DNA of 64,000 bases from Streptomyces sp. NBC_01214 (GCF_026340975.1 NZ_JAPEOS010000002.1:452501-516500), one strand, 5' to 3'. Shown: positions 32,543-41,644, counted from the stretch's first letter. Notes: generated by a model not told the origin, from the letters alone. Program-made: numbers and translations.

Positions 32543-34821
32543 GCCCGAGCCCGACGAAGGGGCCGCTGCTGCTGGGCGTACGGCACCACGGGCCGGGATC
32601 GGCCCGCGCCGTCCGGGCGGCCCTGGAGGCGGCGCGACCCGAGGCGGTGCTGATCGAGGGCCCGCCCGAGGGGGACGCGCTGTTGCCGCTCGCCGCCGAG
32701 GAGGGGATGCGGCCGCCCGTCGCGCTCCTCGCGCACGCGGCGGACGATCCGGGCCGGGCCGCGTTCTGGCCGCTGGCCGGGTTCTCACCCGAGTGGGTGG
32801 CCATCCGCTGGGCCCAGGAGCACGACGTACCGGTCCGGTTCATCGACCTCCCGGCGGCGCACTCGCTCGCCGCCGGAGGGGACGGACCGGAAGGGGACGG
32901 ACCGGAAGGGGCCGGACCCGACACCGTCCGGCTGGACCCGCTCGCCGTGCTGGCCGAGACCGCCGGGTACGACGACCCCGAGCGCTGGTGGGAGGACGTG
33001 GTCGAGCACCGCGGCGCCGGGGGCGTACGGGAGGACGTGCTCGGCGCCTTCGAGGCGCTCGGGGAGGCCATGGGAGCCCTGCGCGAGGCGTACGGCGACG
33101 GCGGCCACCAGCGCGACCTGGTGCGCGAGGCGCACATGCGCCAGCGGATGCGGGCCGCCCGCCGGGAGTTCGGCGACGCCTACGCCGTGGTGTGCGGAGC
33201 CTGGCACGTTCCCGCGCTGCGGGCCAGGACCACCGTGGCCTCCGACAAGGCCCTGCTGAGCGGCTTGCCCAAGGTCAAGGTGGAGACCACCTGGGTGCCC
33301 TGGACCCACCGCCGGCTCGCCCGGGCCGGCGGGTACGGCGCGGGGATCACCTCGCCCGGCTGGTACGCCCACCTCTTCTCGGCCCGGGACCGGCCCGTCG
33401 AGCGGTGGCTGACCAAGGTCGCCGGCCTGCTGCGCGAGGAGGACCGGCAGGTCTCCTCGGCGCACGTCATCGAGGCGGTCCGGCTGGCCGAGACCCTCGC
33501 CGCGATGCGGGGCCGGCCGCTGCCCGGCCTGACGGAGACCCTGGAAGCGGTCCGGGCGGTGATGTGCGACGGCTCCGACGTACCGCTCGCACTGATCGAG
33601 GACCGGCTCGTCGTCGGTGACGTGCTCGGCGAGGTCCCGGACGGAGCCCCCGTCGTACCCCTCCAGCGCGACCTGACACGACAGCAGCGCACGCTGCGGC
33701 TCAAGGCCGAGGCGCAGGACCGCGAGCTGGAACTGGACCTGCGCAAGGACACCGACACCGCGAAGTCCCTGCTGCTGCACCGGCTGCGGCTGCTCGGCAT
33801 CGGCTGGGGCACACCGACCGCCTCCCGGGCCGGCACCGGAACCTTCCGGGAGACCTGGCGGCTGCGGTGGGAGCCGGAGCTGTCGGTGCGGATCGCCGAG
33901 GCCGGCATATGGGGGACCACCGTCCTCGGCGCGGCCACCGCCAAGGCCGAGGCGGACGCCGCCGGGGCCGAGGAGCTCGGCGAGGTGACGGCCCTGGCCG
34001 AACAGTGCCTGCTGGCCGGGCTCGCACAGGCGCTGCCGGCCGTACTGCGGGCCCTCGCGGACCGGGCCGCGCTGGACACCGACGTGGCGAAGCTCGCCAA
34101 GGCCCTGCCGGCCCTGGCCCGTTCGCTGCGGTACGGGGACGTCCGGGGCACCGACGCGACGGCGCTCGCCACCGTCGCGGCCGGGCTCGCCGAGCGGATA
34201 TGCGTGGCGCTGCCCTCGGCCTGTACGGCCGGACTGGACGCCGACGCGGCGGCGGAGATGCGCGGTCACGTGGACGGGGTGCACGGCGCGATCGGCCTGT
34301 TGGCGGACGCCGACGCAGGGCTGCGGGAGCGCTGGTCCGCGGTGCTCGCCACGCTGGCCGGTCGGGACACCGTGCCCGGCCTGATCCGCGGCCGGGCGGC
34401 CCGGCTGCTCCTGGACGACGGGCGGCTGCCGGCCGAGGAGACGGCCCGGCTGATGGGCCTCGCCCTGTCCCCGGCGTCCTCCCCGGCCGACGCGGCCGGC
34501 TGGATCGAGGGCTTCGCGGGAGGGAGTTCGGGCGGGGGCACGCTGTTGCTCCACGACGACCGGCTGCTGGGCCTGATCGACACCTGGCTGGTGGGGGTCC
34601 CGGAGCGCGCGTTCACCGACGTACTCCCGCTCCTGCGACGGACGTTCGGGGCGTACGAACCGGGCGTGAAGCGGTCCCTGGGCGAGCTGGTGCGGAGGGG
34701 GCCGGGCGGTGCGGCTGCCGCGGTGGCGGGTGGCTCGGCCCCGGCGGGCTTCGCGCCCGAGCTGGATCCGGAGCGGGCGGACGCGGTGGTCGGGCTGGTG
34801 CGGATGCTGCTCGCCGGTTGA
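32539..34821 (+). CDS. DUF5682 protein of the MoxR/vWA module
   Basis: 760 residues. It opens with LLLGVRHHGPGSARAVRAAL...VLIEGPPEGDALLPL, the family signature. The HHGPGSA motif and the EGP segment recall the TIKI/ChaN-EreA-like metal-dependent hydrolase group, so an enzymatic role is possible (inference). A second conserved block is VCGAWHVPALRA near residue 220. The C-terminal half is helical with Glu/Leu repeats. It starts within the MoxR stop codon, implying coupled translation. The function is not known experimentally to me; context places it as effector or client-handling part of the complex. Confidence 0.85.
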   Translation: MSPSPTKGPLLLGVRHHGPGSARAVRAALEAARPEAVLIEGPPEGDALLPLAAEEGMRPPVALLAHAADDPGRAAFWPLAGFSPEWVAIRWAQEHDVPVRFIDLPAAHSLAAGGDGPEGDGPEGAGPDTVRLDPLAVLAETAGYDDPERWWEDVVEHRGAGGVREDVLGAFEALGEAMGALREAYGDGGHQRDLVREAHMRQRMRAARREFGDAYAVVCGAWHVPALRARTTVASDKALLSGLPKVKVETTWVPWTHRRLARAGGYGAGITSPGWYAHLFSARDRPVERWLTKVAGLLREEDRQVSSAHVIEAVRLAETLAAMRGRPLPGLTETLEAVRAVMCDGSDVPLALIEDRLVVGDVLGEVPDGAPVVPLQRDLTRQQRTLRLKAEAQDRELELDLRKDTDTAKSLLLHRLRLLGIGWGTPTASRAGTGTFRETWRLRWEPELSVRIAEAGIWGTTVLGAATAKAEADAAGAEELGEVTALAEQCLLAGLAQALPAVLRALADRAALDTDVAKLAKALPALARSLRYGDVRGTDATALATVAAGLAERICVALPSACTAGLDADAAAEMRGHVDGVHGAIGLLADADAGLRERWSAVLATLAGRDTVPGLIRGRAARLLLDDGRLPAEETARLMGLALSPASSPADAAGWIEGFAGGSSGGGTLLLHDDRLLGLIDTWLVGVPERAFTDVLPLLRRTFGAYEPGVKRSLGELVRRGPGGAAAAVAGGSAPAGFAPELDPERADAVVGLVRMLLAG

Positions 34822-34937
34822 GCTGCGGCGCCGTTTTCGGGGGCGCTGTCCCCGGACCCCCGCGGCCGGCGAGGCTGAAAGAGGTCAGCCGGCGGGGCTG
34901 GAACAGGTGGACACGACGAGTGCAGGGGGACTGACGA
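34822..34937 (+). other. Gap between DUF5682 and vWA genes with a degenerate dispersed repeat
   Basis: 116 bp containing a copy of the local dispersed element (GCCGGCGAGGCTGAAAG and GCCGGCGGGGCTGG-type halves, about 34860-34902). The vWA ribosome-binding site AGGGGGA follows. No promoter is obvious, so read-through from the MoxR promoter is likely. Confidence 0.4.
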
Positions 34938-36104
34938 ATGGGCGGTACGGACATGGGCACGGCCGGAGGCGAGCGGCTCAGGCGGTGGCGGATGGTGCTC
35001 GGCGGGGGAGAAGCCGATGGCACCGGCTGCGCGCTGACCGGGCGGGACGCGGCGATGGACGCTGCGCTCGGCGCGCTGTACGGCGGGGGCGGCGAGGCGG
35101 GGTCCCGCAGGACCTCGGGGGCACGGTCGGCGGGGCTCGGCGGGTCCGCGCCGAACGTGGCGCGCTGGCTCGGGGACATCCGTACGTACTTCCCGAGCTC
35201 CGTGGTCCAGGTCATGCAGCGCGATGCCATCGAGCGGCTGGGCCTGGCCGCCCTCCTGCTGGAACCGGAGATGCTGGAGGCCGTCGAACCGGACGTGCAC
35301 CTGGTCGGCACCCTGCTCTCCCTGAACAAGGCGATGCCCGAGACGACGAAGGAGACGGCGCGGGCCGTGGTCCGCAAGGTGGTCGAGCAGCTGGAGAAGA
35401 AGCTCGCGGCGCGGACCCGGGCGACCCTGACCGGCGCCCTGGACCGGTCCGCGCGGATCAGTCGCCCGCGCCACCACGACATCGACTGGGACCGCACGAT
35501 CCGGGCCAACCTCAAGAACTACCTGCCCGAGTACCGCACCGTCGTCCCCGAGCGGCTGATCGGCTACGGCCGGGCGGCGCAATCGGTGAAGAAGGAGGTG
35601 ATCCTCTGCATCGACCAGTCGGGTTCGATGGCGGCCTCCGTCGTCTACGCCTCCGTCTTCGGTGCGGTCCTCGCCTCGATGCGCTCGATCGCCACCCGGC
35701 TGGTCGTCTTCGACACCGCGGTCGTCGATCTGACCGACCAGCTCGACGACCCGGTCGACGTCCTCTTCGGCACCCAATTGGGCGGCGGTACCGACATCAA
35801 CCGCGCTCTCGCCTACTGCCAGTCGAAGATCACCCGGCCCGCCGACACCGTCGTCGTCCTGATCAGCGACCTCTACGAGGGCGGTATCCGCAACGAGATG
35901 CTGAAGCGGGTCGCCGCGATGAAGGCGGCGGGCGTCGAGTTCGTGACCCTGCTGGCCCTGTCCGACGAGGGAGCCCCCGCCTACGACCGCGAACACGCCG
36001 CGGCGCTGGCGGCGCTCGGGGCGCCGGCCTTCGCCTGCACCCCCGACCTGTTCCCGGAGGTGATGGCCGCGGCGCTGAAGAAACGCCCCCTGCCGACCCC
36101 TTGA
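34938..36104 (+). CDS. von Willebrand factor A (CoxE-like) protein of the MoxR module
   Basis: 388 residues. The vWA domain occupies the C-terminal half. An intact MIDAS site is formed by D226, S228 and S230 (CIDQSGSM), T285 (GGGTDI) and D311 (LISDLYEGG). The N-terminal half is helical and Gly/Arg-rich. Metal-bound vWA proteins are the standard partners of MoxR ATPases, and the intact MIDAS argues for a working, ligand-binding adaptor. It has its own AGGGGGA ribosome-binding site. It ends the rightward arm of the five-gene module. Confidence 0.92.
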   Translation: MGGTDMGTAGGERLRRWRMVLGGGEADGTGCALTGRDAAMDAALGALYGGGGEAGSRRTSGARSAGLGGSAPNVARWLGDIRTYFPSSVVQVMQRDAIERLGLAALLLEPEMLEAVEPDVHLVGTLLSLNKAMPETTKETARAVVRKVVEQLEKKLAARTRATLTGALDRSARISRPRHHDIDWDRTIRANLKNYLPEYRTVVPERLIGYGRAAQSVKKEVILCIDQSGSMAASVVYASVFGAVLASMRSIATRLVVFDTAVVDLTDQLDDPVDVLFGTQLGGGTDINRALAYCQSKITRPADTVVVLISDLYEGGIRNEMLKRVAAMKAAGVEFVTLLALSDEGAPAYDREHAAALAALGAPAFACTPDLFPEVMAAALKKRPLPTP

Positions 36105-36125
36105 CGGCCCAGGCCCGGCCTTTGC

Positions 36126-36301
36126 TGTGAATCGGTGAATCACACGAACTTCCAGTTCAACCGTGAGGCGTTCTGTGACAGGTATCACCGCTCAGGTGTG
36201 ATCTGCGATTTAGGGTCCCACGTCCCTCGGGGATAACCTGCGGGACGGACATGCCGCGTCCACGGTCACCGTGTGCGCCTTCCTTGTGACAGCGCCGTCA
36301 C
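36126..36301 (+). promoter_or_regulatory. sucCD upstream region with three GTGA/TCAC palindromes
   Basis: The 280-bp region before sucC holds TGTGA-N9-TCACA (36126-36144), TGTGA-N6-TCACC (36174-36189) and GTGAC-N6-GTCAC (36286-36301). The middle site fits the Crp consensus TGTGA-N6-TCACA at 9 of 10 positions and lies just upstream of a -10-like TAGGGT (36211-36216). Crp or a related regulator is a reasonable candidate. Confidence 0.55.
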
Positions 36302-36384
36302 GTTGCCCTCCGCGGCACGCCCACGCAGATAGCAGACAACCGCGAATCACTGCGAATCTTTAAAAAGACAAGGGACGGACGCGC

Positions 36385-37563
36385 GTGGACCTGTTCGAGT
36401 ACCAGGCGAGGGACCTCTTCGCCAAGCACGGTGTACCGGTGCTGGCCGGTGAAGTCATCGACACGCCTGAGGCGGCTCGCGAGGCCACCGAGCGGCTGGG
36501 CGGCAAGTCGGTCGTCAAGGCGCAGGTGAAGGTCGGCGGCCGCGGCAAGGCCGGTGGCGTGAAGCTGGCCGCCACCCCGGACGAGGCAGTCGCCCGGGCG
36601 ACGGACATCCTCGGCATGGACATCAAGGGCCACACGGTCCACAAGGTGATGATCGCCGAGACGGCTCCGGAGATCCTGGAGGAGTACTACGTCTCGTACC
36701 TCCTCGACCGGACCAACCGCACCTTCCTCGCCATGGCGTCCGTCGCGGGCGGCATGGACATCGAGCAGGTCGCCGAGGAGACCCCGGAGAAGCTCGCCAA
36801 GGTCCCGGTGAACGCCAACGAGGGCGTGACCATCGAGAAGGCCCGCGAGATCGTCGCGCTGGCGCAGTTCCCGGCCGAGGTCGCCGAGCAGGTCGCCGAG
36901 GTCCTCGTCACCCTGTGGGTGACCTTCATCGCCGAGGACGCGCTCCTCGTCGAGGTCAACCCGCTCGCGAAGGTCGCCAGCGGCGACGTCATCGCGCTCG
37001 ACGGCAAGGTCTCGCTCGACGAGAACGCCGAGTTCCGCCAGCCGGGTCACGAGGAGTTCGTGGACCACGCGGCCGCGAACCCGCTCGAGGCCGCCGCCAA
37101 GGCGAAGAACCTCAACTACGTCAAGCTCGACGGTGAGGTCGGCATCATCGGCAACGGCGCGGGTCTCGTCATGAGCACCCTCGACGTCGTCGCCTACGCC
37201 GGCGAGAACCACGGCGGCGTCAAGCCCGCCAACTTCCTGGACATCGGCGGTGGCGCCTCCGCCGCCGTCATGGCCAACGGTCTCGAGATCATCCTCGGCG
37301 ACCCGGACGTCAAGTCCGTCTTCGTCAACGTCTTCGGTGGCATCACCGCCTGTGACGAGGTCGCCAACGGCATCGTCCAGGCGCTGCAGCTGCTCGCGGA
37401 CAGGGGCGAGGCGGTCACCAAGCCGCTGGTCGTCCGTCTCGACGGCAACAACGCCGAGCTGGGTCGCAAGATCCTCTCGGACGCCAACCACCCGCTGGTG
37501 CAGCGCGTGGACACCATGGACGGCGCGGCCGACAAGGCCGCCGAGCTCGCGGCTGCGAAGTAA
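36385..37563 (+). CDS. sucC: Succinyl-CoA synthetase (ADP-forming) beta subunit
   Basis: 392 residues from GTG with AAGGGACGG upstream. An ATP-grasp nucleotide-binding domain fills the N-terminal part (VVKAQVKVGGRGKAGGVKLA, EVNPLA), followed by the C-terminal CoA-ligase domain (NFLDIGGGAS...VFVNVFGGITACDEVANGI). With SucD it makes ATP from succinyl-CoA in the TCA cycle. It is the first gene of the sucCD operon, with sucD 21 bp downstream. Confidence 0.97.
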   Translation: MDLFEYQARDLFAKHGVPVLAGEVIDTPEAAREATERLGGKSVVKAQVKVGGRGKAGGVKLAATPDEAVARATDILGMDIKGHTVHKVMIAETAPEILEEYYVSYLLDRTNRTFLAMASVAGGMDIEQVAEETPEKLAKVPVNANEGVTIEKAREIVALAQFPAEVAEQVAEVLVTLWVTFIAEDALLVEVNPLAKVASGDVIALDGKVSLDENAEFRQPGHEEFVDHAAANPLEAAAKAKNLNYVKLDGEVGIIGNGAGLVMSTLDVVAYAGENHGGVKPANFLDIGGGASAAVMANGLEIILGDPDVKSVFVNVFGGITACDEVANGIVQALQLLADRGEAVTKPLVVRLDGNNAELGRKILSDANHPLVQRVDTMDGAADKAAELAAAK

Positions 37564-37584
37564 GGGCAGAGGTCACAGACTCAC

Positions 37585-38472
37585 ATGGCTATCTTCCTCA
37601 ACAAGGACAGCAAGGTCATCGTCCAGGGCATGACCGGTGCCACGGGCATGAAGCACACCAAGCTGATGCTGGCTGACGGCACCAACATCGTCGGCGGCGT
37701 GAACCCGCGCAAGGCCGGCACCACCGTCGACTTCGACGGCACCGAGGTCCCGGTCTTCGGCTCCGTCGCCGAAGCGATGGAGAAGACGGGCGCCAACGTC
37801 TCCGTCCTCTTCGTCCCGCCGGCCTTCGCCAAGGCCGCCGTGGTCGAGGCGATCGACGCCGAGATCCCGCTGGCCGTCGTCATCACCGAGGGCATCGCGG
37901 TGCACGACTCCGCCGCCTTCTGGGCGTACGCGACCGCCAAGGGCAACAAGACCCGGATCATCGGCCCGAACTGCCCGGGTCTGATCACCCCCGGCCAGTC
38001 CAACGCCGGCATCATCCCGGGCGACATCACCAAGCCCGGCAAGATCGGTCTCGTGTCCAAGTCCGGCACGCTGACCTACCAGATGATGTACGAGCTCCGT
38101 GACATCGGCTTCACCTCCGCCGTCGGCATCGGTGGCGACCCGGTCATCGGTACCACGCACATCGACGCCCTGGAGGCCTTCGAGGCCGACCCGGAGACCG
38201 AGCTGATCGTCATGATCGGCGAGATCGGCGGCGACGCCGAGGAGCGTGCGGCGGACTTCATCGCGAAGAACGTCACCAAGCCGGTCGTCGGTTACGTCGC
38301 GGGCTTCACCGCCCCCGAGGGCAAGACCATGGGCCACGCGGGCGCCATCGTCTCCGGCTCCTCCGGCACGGCGCAGGCCAAGAAGGAGGCCCTCGAGGCC
38401 GCCGGCGTGAAGGTCGGCAAGACGCCGACCGAGACCGCGAAGCTGGCGCGCGAGATCCTCTCCGCCAAGTAA
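37585..38472 (+). CDS. sucD: Succinyl-CoA synthetase (ADP-forming) alpha subunit
   Basis: 295 residues. CoA-binding domain at the N-terminus (VIVQGMTGATGMKHTKLM), and a ligase domain with the phosphohistidine loop MGHAGAIVSGSSGTA near the C-terminus. TKPGKIGLVSKSGTLTYQM is the usual mid-region signature. It is co-transcribed with sucC and followed at once by a 20-bp terminator. Confidence 0.97.
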   Translation: MAIFLNKDSKVIVQGMTGATGMKHTKLMLADGTNIVGGVNPRKAGTTVDFDGTEVPVFGSVAEAMEKTGANVSVLFVPPAFAKAAVVEAIDAEIPLAVVITEGIAVHDSAAFWAYATAKGNKTRIIGPNCPGLITPGQSNAGIIPGDITKPGKIGLVSKSGTLTYQMMYELRDIGFTSAVGIGGDPVIGTTHIDALEAFEADPETELIVMIGEIGGDAEERAADFIAKNVTKPVVGYVAGFTAPEGKTMGHAGAIVSGSSGTAQAKKEALEAAGVKVGKTPTETAKLAREILSAK

Positions 38473-38484
38473 GCGCGACACTGC

Positions 38485-38528
38485 ACGGGCGTGGCCCGCA
38501 CCCCTCGGGGGGTGCGGGCCACGCCCGT
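38485..38528. terminator. Bidirectional terminator between sucD and the HTH-sigma gene
   Basis: A perfect 20-bp stem (38485-38504 with 38509-38528) with a TCGG tetraloop, placed between two convergent stop codons at 38472 and 38539. Confidence 0.92.
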
Positions 38529-38538
38529 TCTCACCGGC

Positions 38539-39792
38539 TCATTCGACCTGCGGGGCGATCCGCGCCGATCCGGCCTCCGGGTCGGCGAGCAACTTGTCGT
38601 GGAGCTTCCTGCTCCGCTCGGTGAGCTGCTGGGGGCCGGCGAGCGGGGGCACTCCGGAGACGCTCTCGCCGGGCGCCAGCGGGGGCTCGTAGTGGGTGGG
38701 TGCGGTCATGACCGTGTAGGCCGTCGAGACGGCGATCATCGCCGTCAGGCTGAGGGTCGCGCGGGTCCACATCCGGGTGCGCCGTTCGCCGCCGCCGCGG
38801 ACGACGACCGCTGGGCGCGGGTCGAGGTCGACGGCCGGTCGTAGCGCGGTGAGCAGCTCGCGCAGCAGCGCCGACTGCTTTTCGAGCGGTACGTCGGCCA
38901 GTTCGGGGATCCGGTCGGCGAGGTCGGCGTGCGCGTGCACGAGCCGGTTGCCCGCGGTGGGCGTGGTGGCCTCGGTCTCGGCGGCGGTGTCGGGGAGGTC
39001 GAGACCGACGCCGTCGTAGAGCAGGACCGTACGGCGGTTCGCGGGGGAGAGCGAGAGCAGGGCGTCGAGCAGGATCCGGTCGGCGGGCTCGGCGGGCGGC
39101 TTGTCCAGCTGGCGGTGGGCGCGCCGGAACCGGTGCCAGGGGGAGAGCGCGTACTCGTACGCGATCGCGCGCACCCAGCCCACCGGGTCCGGGTCGGCGA
39201 CGACCTCGGGCCACCGGTCCCAGGCCTGGACGAAGGCCTTCTCCACGGCCTCCAGGGCGAGTGACCGGCGGCCGGTGAGCAGGTAGGCCTGCCGGGCGAG
39301 GTCGTGGGCGGCGTGGGCGTAGAGGGAGTCGAAGGCCTCGGCGGGGCCCGGTGCCGGGACCTCGACGGGGATCTCGTCACGGACCTCGCCAGGGACCTCG
39401 TCGGGGACTTCGTCGGGCTCGGTCCGCGCGTCCGCGGCCGCTCCGCCCGCGGTAGGTGCGTCCGGTGCCGGTGCGTCCGGGGCGGGTGGGTCGGCAGCGG
39501 GTTCCTCGGCCGCCCTGGCCGTCTTCGTCTCCCCGGGCGCCCCGCCGGGACCGGACTCCTGCGGCAGGTCGGCCAGGCGCGCCAGGAACTGCATGTACAG
39601 CTCGCGCTTGCGCCCGCGGGGGGCCGTGCGGCCCGATTCCCAGGAGCGGATGGTCGCCGCGGTGACGCCCACGGCCGCCGCGACCTCATCGTGTGTCAGT
39701 TCCGCCGCCTCGCGCAGTCTGCGGCGCTCCTTGGGGGCGGGCAGGCTCAGCTCCGAGTCCTCTGAGGAGGTCGTCTCGACGCTTGGTGTCAT
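38539..39792 (-). CDS. Membrane-tethered fusion of XRE HTH and sigma-70-like domains
   Basis: 417 residues from the ATG at 39792. Residues 20-62 form a Cro/C1-type HTH (RLREAAELTHDEVAAAVGVTAATIRSWESG). An acidic Pro/Ala/Glu linker (80-150) follows. Residues 153-222 resemble ECF sigma region 2 (DSLYAHAAHDLARQAYLLTG...EKAFVQAWDRW), and 238-295 region 4 (LLDALLSLSPANRRTVLL). A single membrane helix at about 342-363 and a 54-residue outer tail end the protein. Region 4 lacks the usual EIA.LG recognition helix, so promoter recognition may be lost or changed. It may act as a membrane-held regulator. No anti-sigma gene is adjacent. Confidence 0.8.
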   Translation of the reverse strand: MTPSVETTSSEDSELSLPAPKERRRLREAAELTHDEVAAAVGVTAATIRSWESGRTAPRGRKRELYMQFLARLADLPQESGPGGAPGETKTARAAEEPAADPPAPDAPAPDAPTAGGAAADARTEPDEVPDEVPGEVRDEIPVEVPAPGPAEAFDSLYAHAAHDLARQAYLLTGRRSLALEAVEKAFVQAWDRWPEVVADPDPVGWVRAIAYEYALSPWHRFRRAHRQLDKPPAEPADRILLDALLSLSPANRRTVLLYDGVGLDLPDTAAETEATTPTAGNRLVHAHADLADRIPELADVPLEKQSALLRELLTALRPAVDLDPRPAVVVRGGGERRTRMWTRATLSLTAMIAVSTAYTVMTAPTHYEPPLAPGESVSGVPPLAGPQQLTERSRKLHDKLLADPEAGSARIAPQVE

Positions 39793-39911
39793 GCCACACT
39801 CCCCGCGAACTGGACGATCTGGGCGAAAAAGTACATAAACGTATATTGAGCGACACCACGGATATTCGCCTGTTACCCGTCCATAGCGCGTGTCGTTGGC
39901 ACCATGGCGGG

Positions 39912-41534
39912 GTGACCCAAGTGACCGAACGCGGGACCCCGTTGTCAGCGGCCCCGCGAGCCGGCGTGCGGCGCCGTTCACCGGCCGCCGCCGCATGCGT
40001 CGTGGGCGGCGCCGTGGCGGCCGGACTCGGGCTCGGCTTCCTCGCCGTGCTCGTCATCGTGCTGTGGATCAGTTCCCCCTACCCCGACAGCGGCCCCGGC
40101 GGGGCCCTGCACCTGGCCGCCGGGCTGTGGCTGCTCGCCCACGGCACGGAGCTGGTGCGCTACGACACCCTGTCCGGCGTCCCCGCGCCCGTCGGAATGA
40201 CGCCCCTGCTCCTCGTCGTGCTGCCCGTGCTGCTCATGCGGCGGGCCGCCCGGCTGGGGAGCGTCGCCGAAGAGGACGACGAGGAGGTGCTGCCGGCCGG
40301 AGCCGTGTTCTCGGCCGTCCTCTGCGGATATCTCGCCGTCGGGGCCCTCGCCACGGTGTACGCCGCCGGCGGCCCGCTGTCGGCCGACCCCATCAGTGCG
40401 GCCTGGCACATCCCGCTGGTGGCCGTACTCGCCGCCGCGACCGGGGTGTGGGGGGCCCGGGGGCGTCCGCTCGGGCCGCTGCCGTCCTGGCTGCCCAGGG
40501 GCGTACGGAAGGCTGTCGTGCGCCCCCGCTACGCGCTGGCGCTCCGGGCGGGCGCGGGCGGCGCCCTGGTGCTCCTGGGCGGCGGCGCGCTCGTCGTCGG
40601 CGCCTCGCTCGCGTGGCACGGCGCCGAGGTCCAGTCCTCCTTCCTGTCGCTGACCGGGGTCTGGTCGGGCCGCTTCGCCGTCCTGCTGCTCGCGCTCACC
40701 CTGATCCCCAACGCCATGGTCTGGGGAGCGGCCTACGCGCTCGGGCCCGGCTTCGCCCTGGGCGCCGACGCGACGGCCACCCCGCTCGGTTTCCCGGGCG
40801 CGCCGGGACTGCCCCGCTTTCCGTTGCTGGAGGCGCTTCCGGCCGAGGGGCCGGGAACCCCGCTGACCTGGGCGGTCGTCGCGGTTCCGGTGGTCGCCGG
40901 GCTCGCGGTGGGCTGGTTCGCGGTACGCCGGGCGCGCGAGGTCTCGTACGGGGAGACCGCGCTCACGGCGGCCCTCGGTGCGGTGGTGTGCGGCCTGGCG
41001 ATGACCGGGCTCGCGGCGGCCTCGGCGGGGCCGCTGGGCTCGCGGCGGCTGTCGGAATTCGGGCCGGTGTGGTGGGCCATCGGAGTGGCGGCCTTCGCCT
41101 GGACGGCGGTACTGGCCGTGCCGGTTGCGGTGGCGGTGCACGCGTGGCGGACCCGCCCGGCGATCGGGCCGGACGCCCTGGAGGGCGATGAGGCGGTGGC
41201 CGTGGACGACGGGTGGCACGACAGCGGGGTGCGGGAGATTCGGTGGGCGGCGATGCGGAAGGCTGCGGGGGCGCTGATTCCGGATATCGCGGTCCCGTCT
41301 GTACCTGTGCCTCCGGCGGTTCCGGCGGTTCCGGCGGTTCCGGCGGACCAGGAGGCTCCGGTGAGTGTGCCCGGGGTGCGGGCGCGGCGGGCCGTGACCG
41401 TGGTGGCCGGGCTGGATCTGGATCCGGGGCTGCTGGTCGGGGTGGCCGAAGTGGCCGAGGCGGTGTCAGTGCCGTTGGCTCCGCCGGTGGTTGGGGCGCG
41501 GGTGTTGGCCCGGCGGAAGCCGCCGCCGGAGTAG
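39912..41534 (+). CDS. PerM/DUF6350-type polytopic membrane protein
   Basis: 540 residues from the GTG at 39912, chosen because it gives the family-typical short basic N-terminus before the first helix; the frame extends further upstream without support. About ten membrane helices follow, with IWxSSPYPDSGPGGALHLAAGLWLLAHG early on. The C-terminal 120 residues are a cytoplasmic Val/Pro-rich tail containing a VPxVPAVPA repeat. Actinobacterial relatives are named cell-division protein PerM, a division-stabilising membrane protein; whether that role holds here is inference. It lies between the HTH-sigma gene (divergent) and a convergent membrane protein. Confidence 0.78.
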   Translation: MTQVTERGTPLSAAPRAGVRRRSPAAAACVVGGAVAAGLGLGFLAVLVIVLWISSPYPDSGPGGALHLAAGLWLLAHGTELVRYDTLSGVPAPVGMTPLLLVVLPVLLMRRAARLGSVAEEDDEEVLPAGAVFSAVLCGYLAVGALATVYAAGGPLSADPISAAWHIPLVAVLAAATGVWGARGRPLGPLPSWLPRGVRKAVVRPRYALALRAGAGGALVLLGGGALVVGASLAWHGAEVQSSFLSLTGVWSGRFAVLLLALTLIPNAMVWGAAYALGPGFALGADATATPLGFPGAPGLPRFPLLEALPAEGPGTPLTWAVVAVPVVAGLAVGWFAVRRAREVSYGETALTAALGAVVCGLAMTGLAAASAGPLGSRRLSEFGPVWWAIGVAAFAWTAVLAVPVAVAVHAWRTRPAIGPDALEGDEAVAVDDGWHDSGVREIRWAAMRKAAGALIPDIAVPSVPVPPAVPAVPAVPADQEAPVSVPGVRARRAVTVVAGLDLDPGLLVGVAEVAEAVSVPLAPPVVGARVLARRKPPPE

Positions 41535-41644
41535 GCCGTTCGGGTGCGGCCCCGCCGCTGGGGCTCCGCCCCAGACCCCGCGCCTCAAACGCCGGCGGGC
41601 TGAAAGAGCGCCTCAAGCGCCGGCGGGGCTGGGCGGGGTTGGGG
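41535..41644. repeat. Two copies of a dispersed CCTCAAACGCCGGCGGGG element
   Basis: Copies at about 41579-41602 and 41608-41632 in direct orientation, followed by GGGCTG. Close relatives are at 54957-54981 and 55009-55033, and degenerate ones near 34.87 kb and 60.32 kb. All lie just past stop codons. Confidence 0.75.

Noticed and set aside
28108..36104. Calling the MoxR/vWA module a proven anti-phage system
   Set aside because: No nuclease, toxin or known defence effector is recognised; only the composition and the damage-type promoter are visible, so function is left open.
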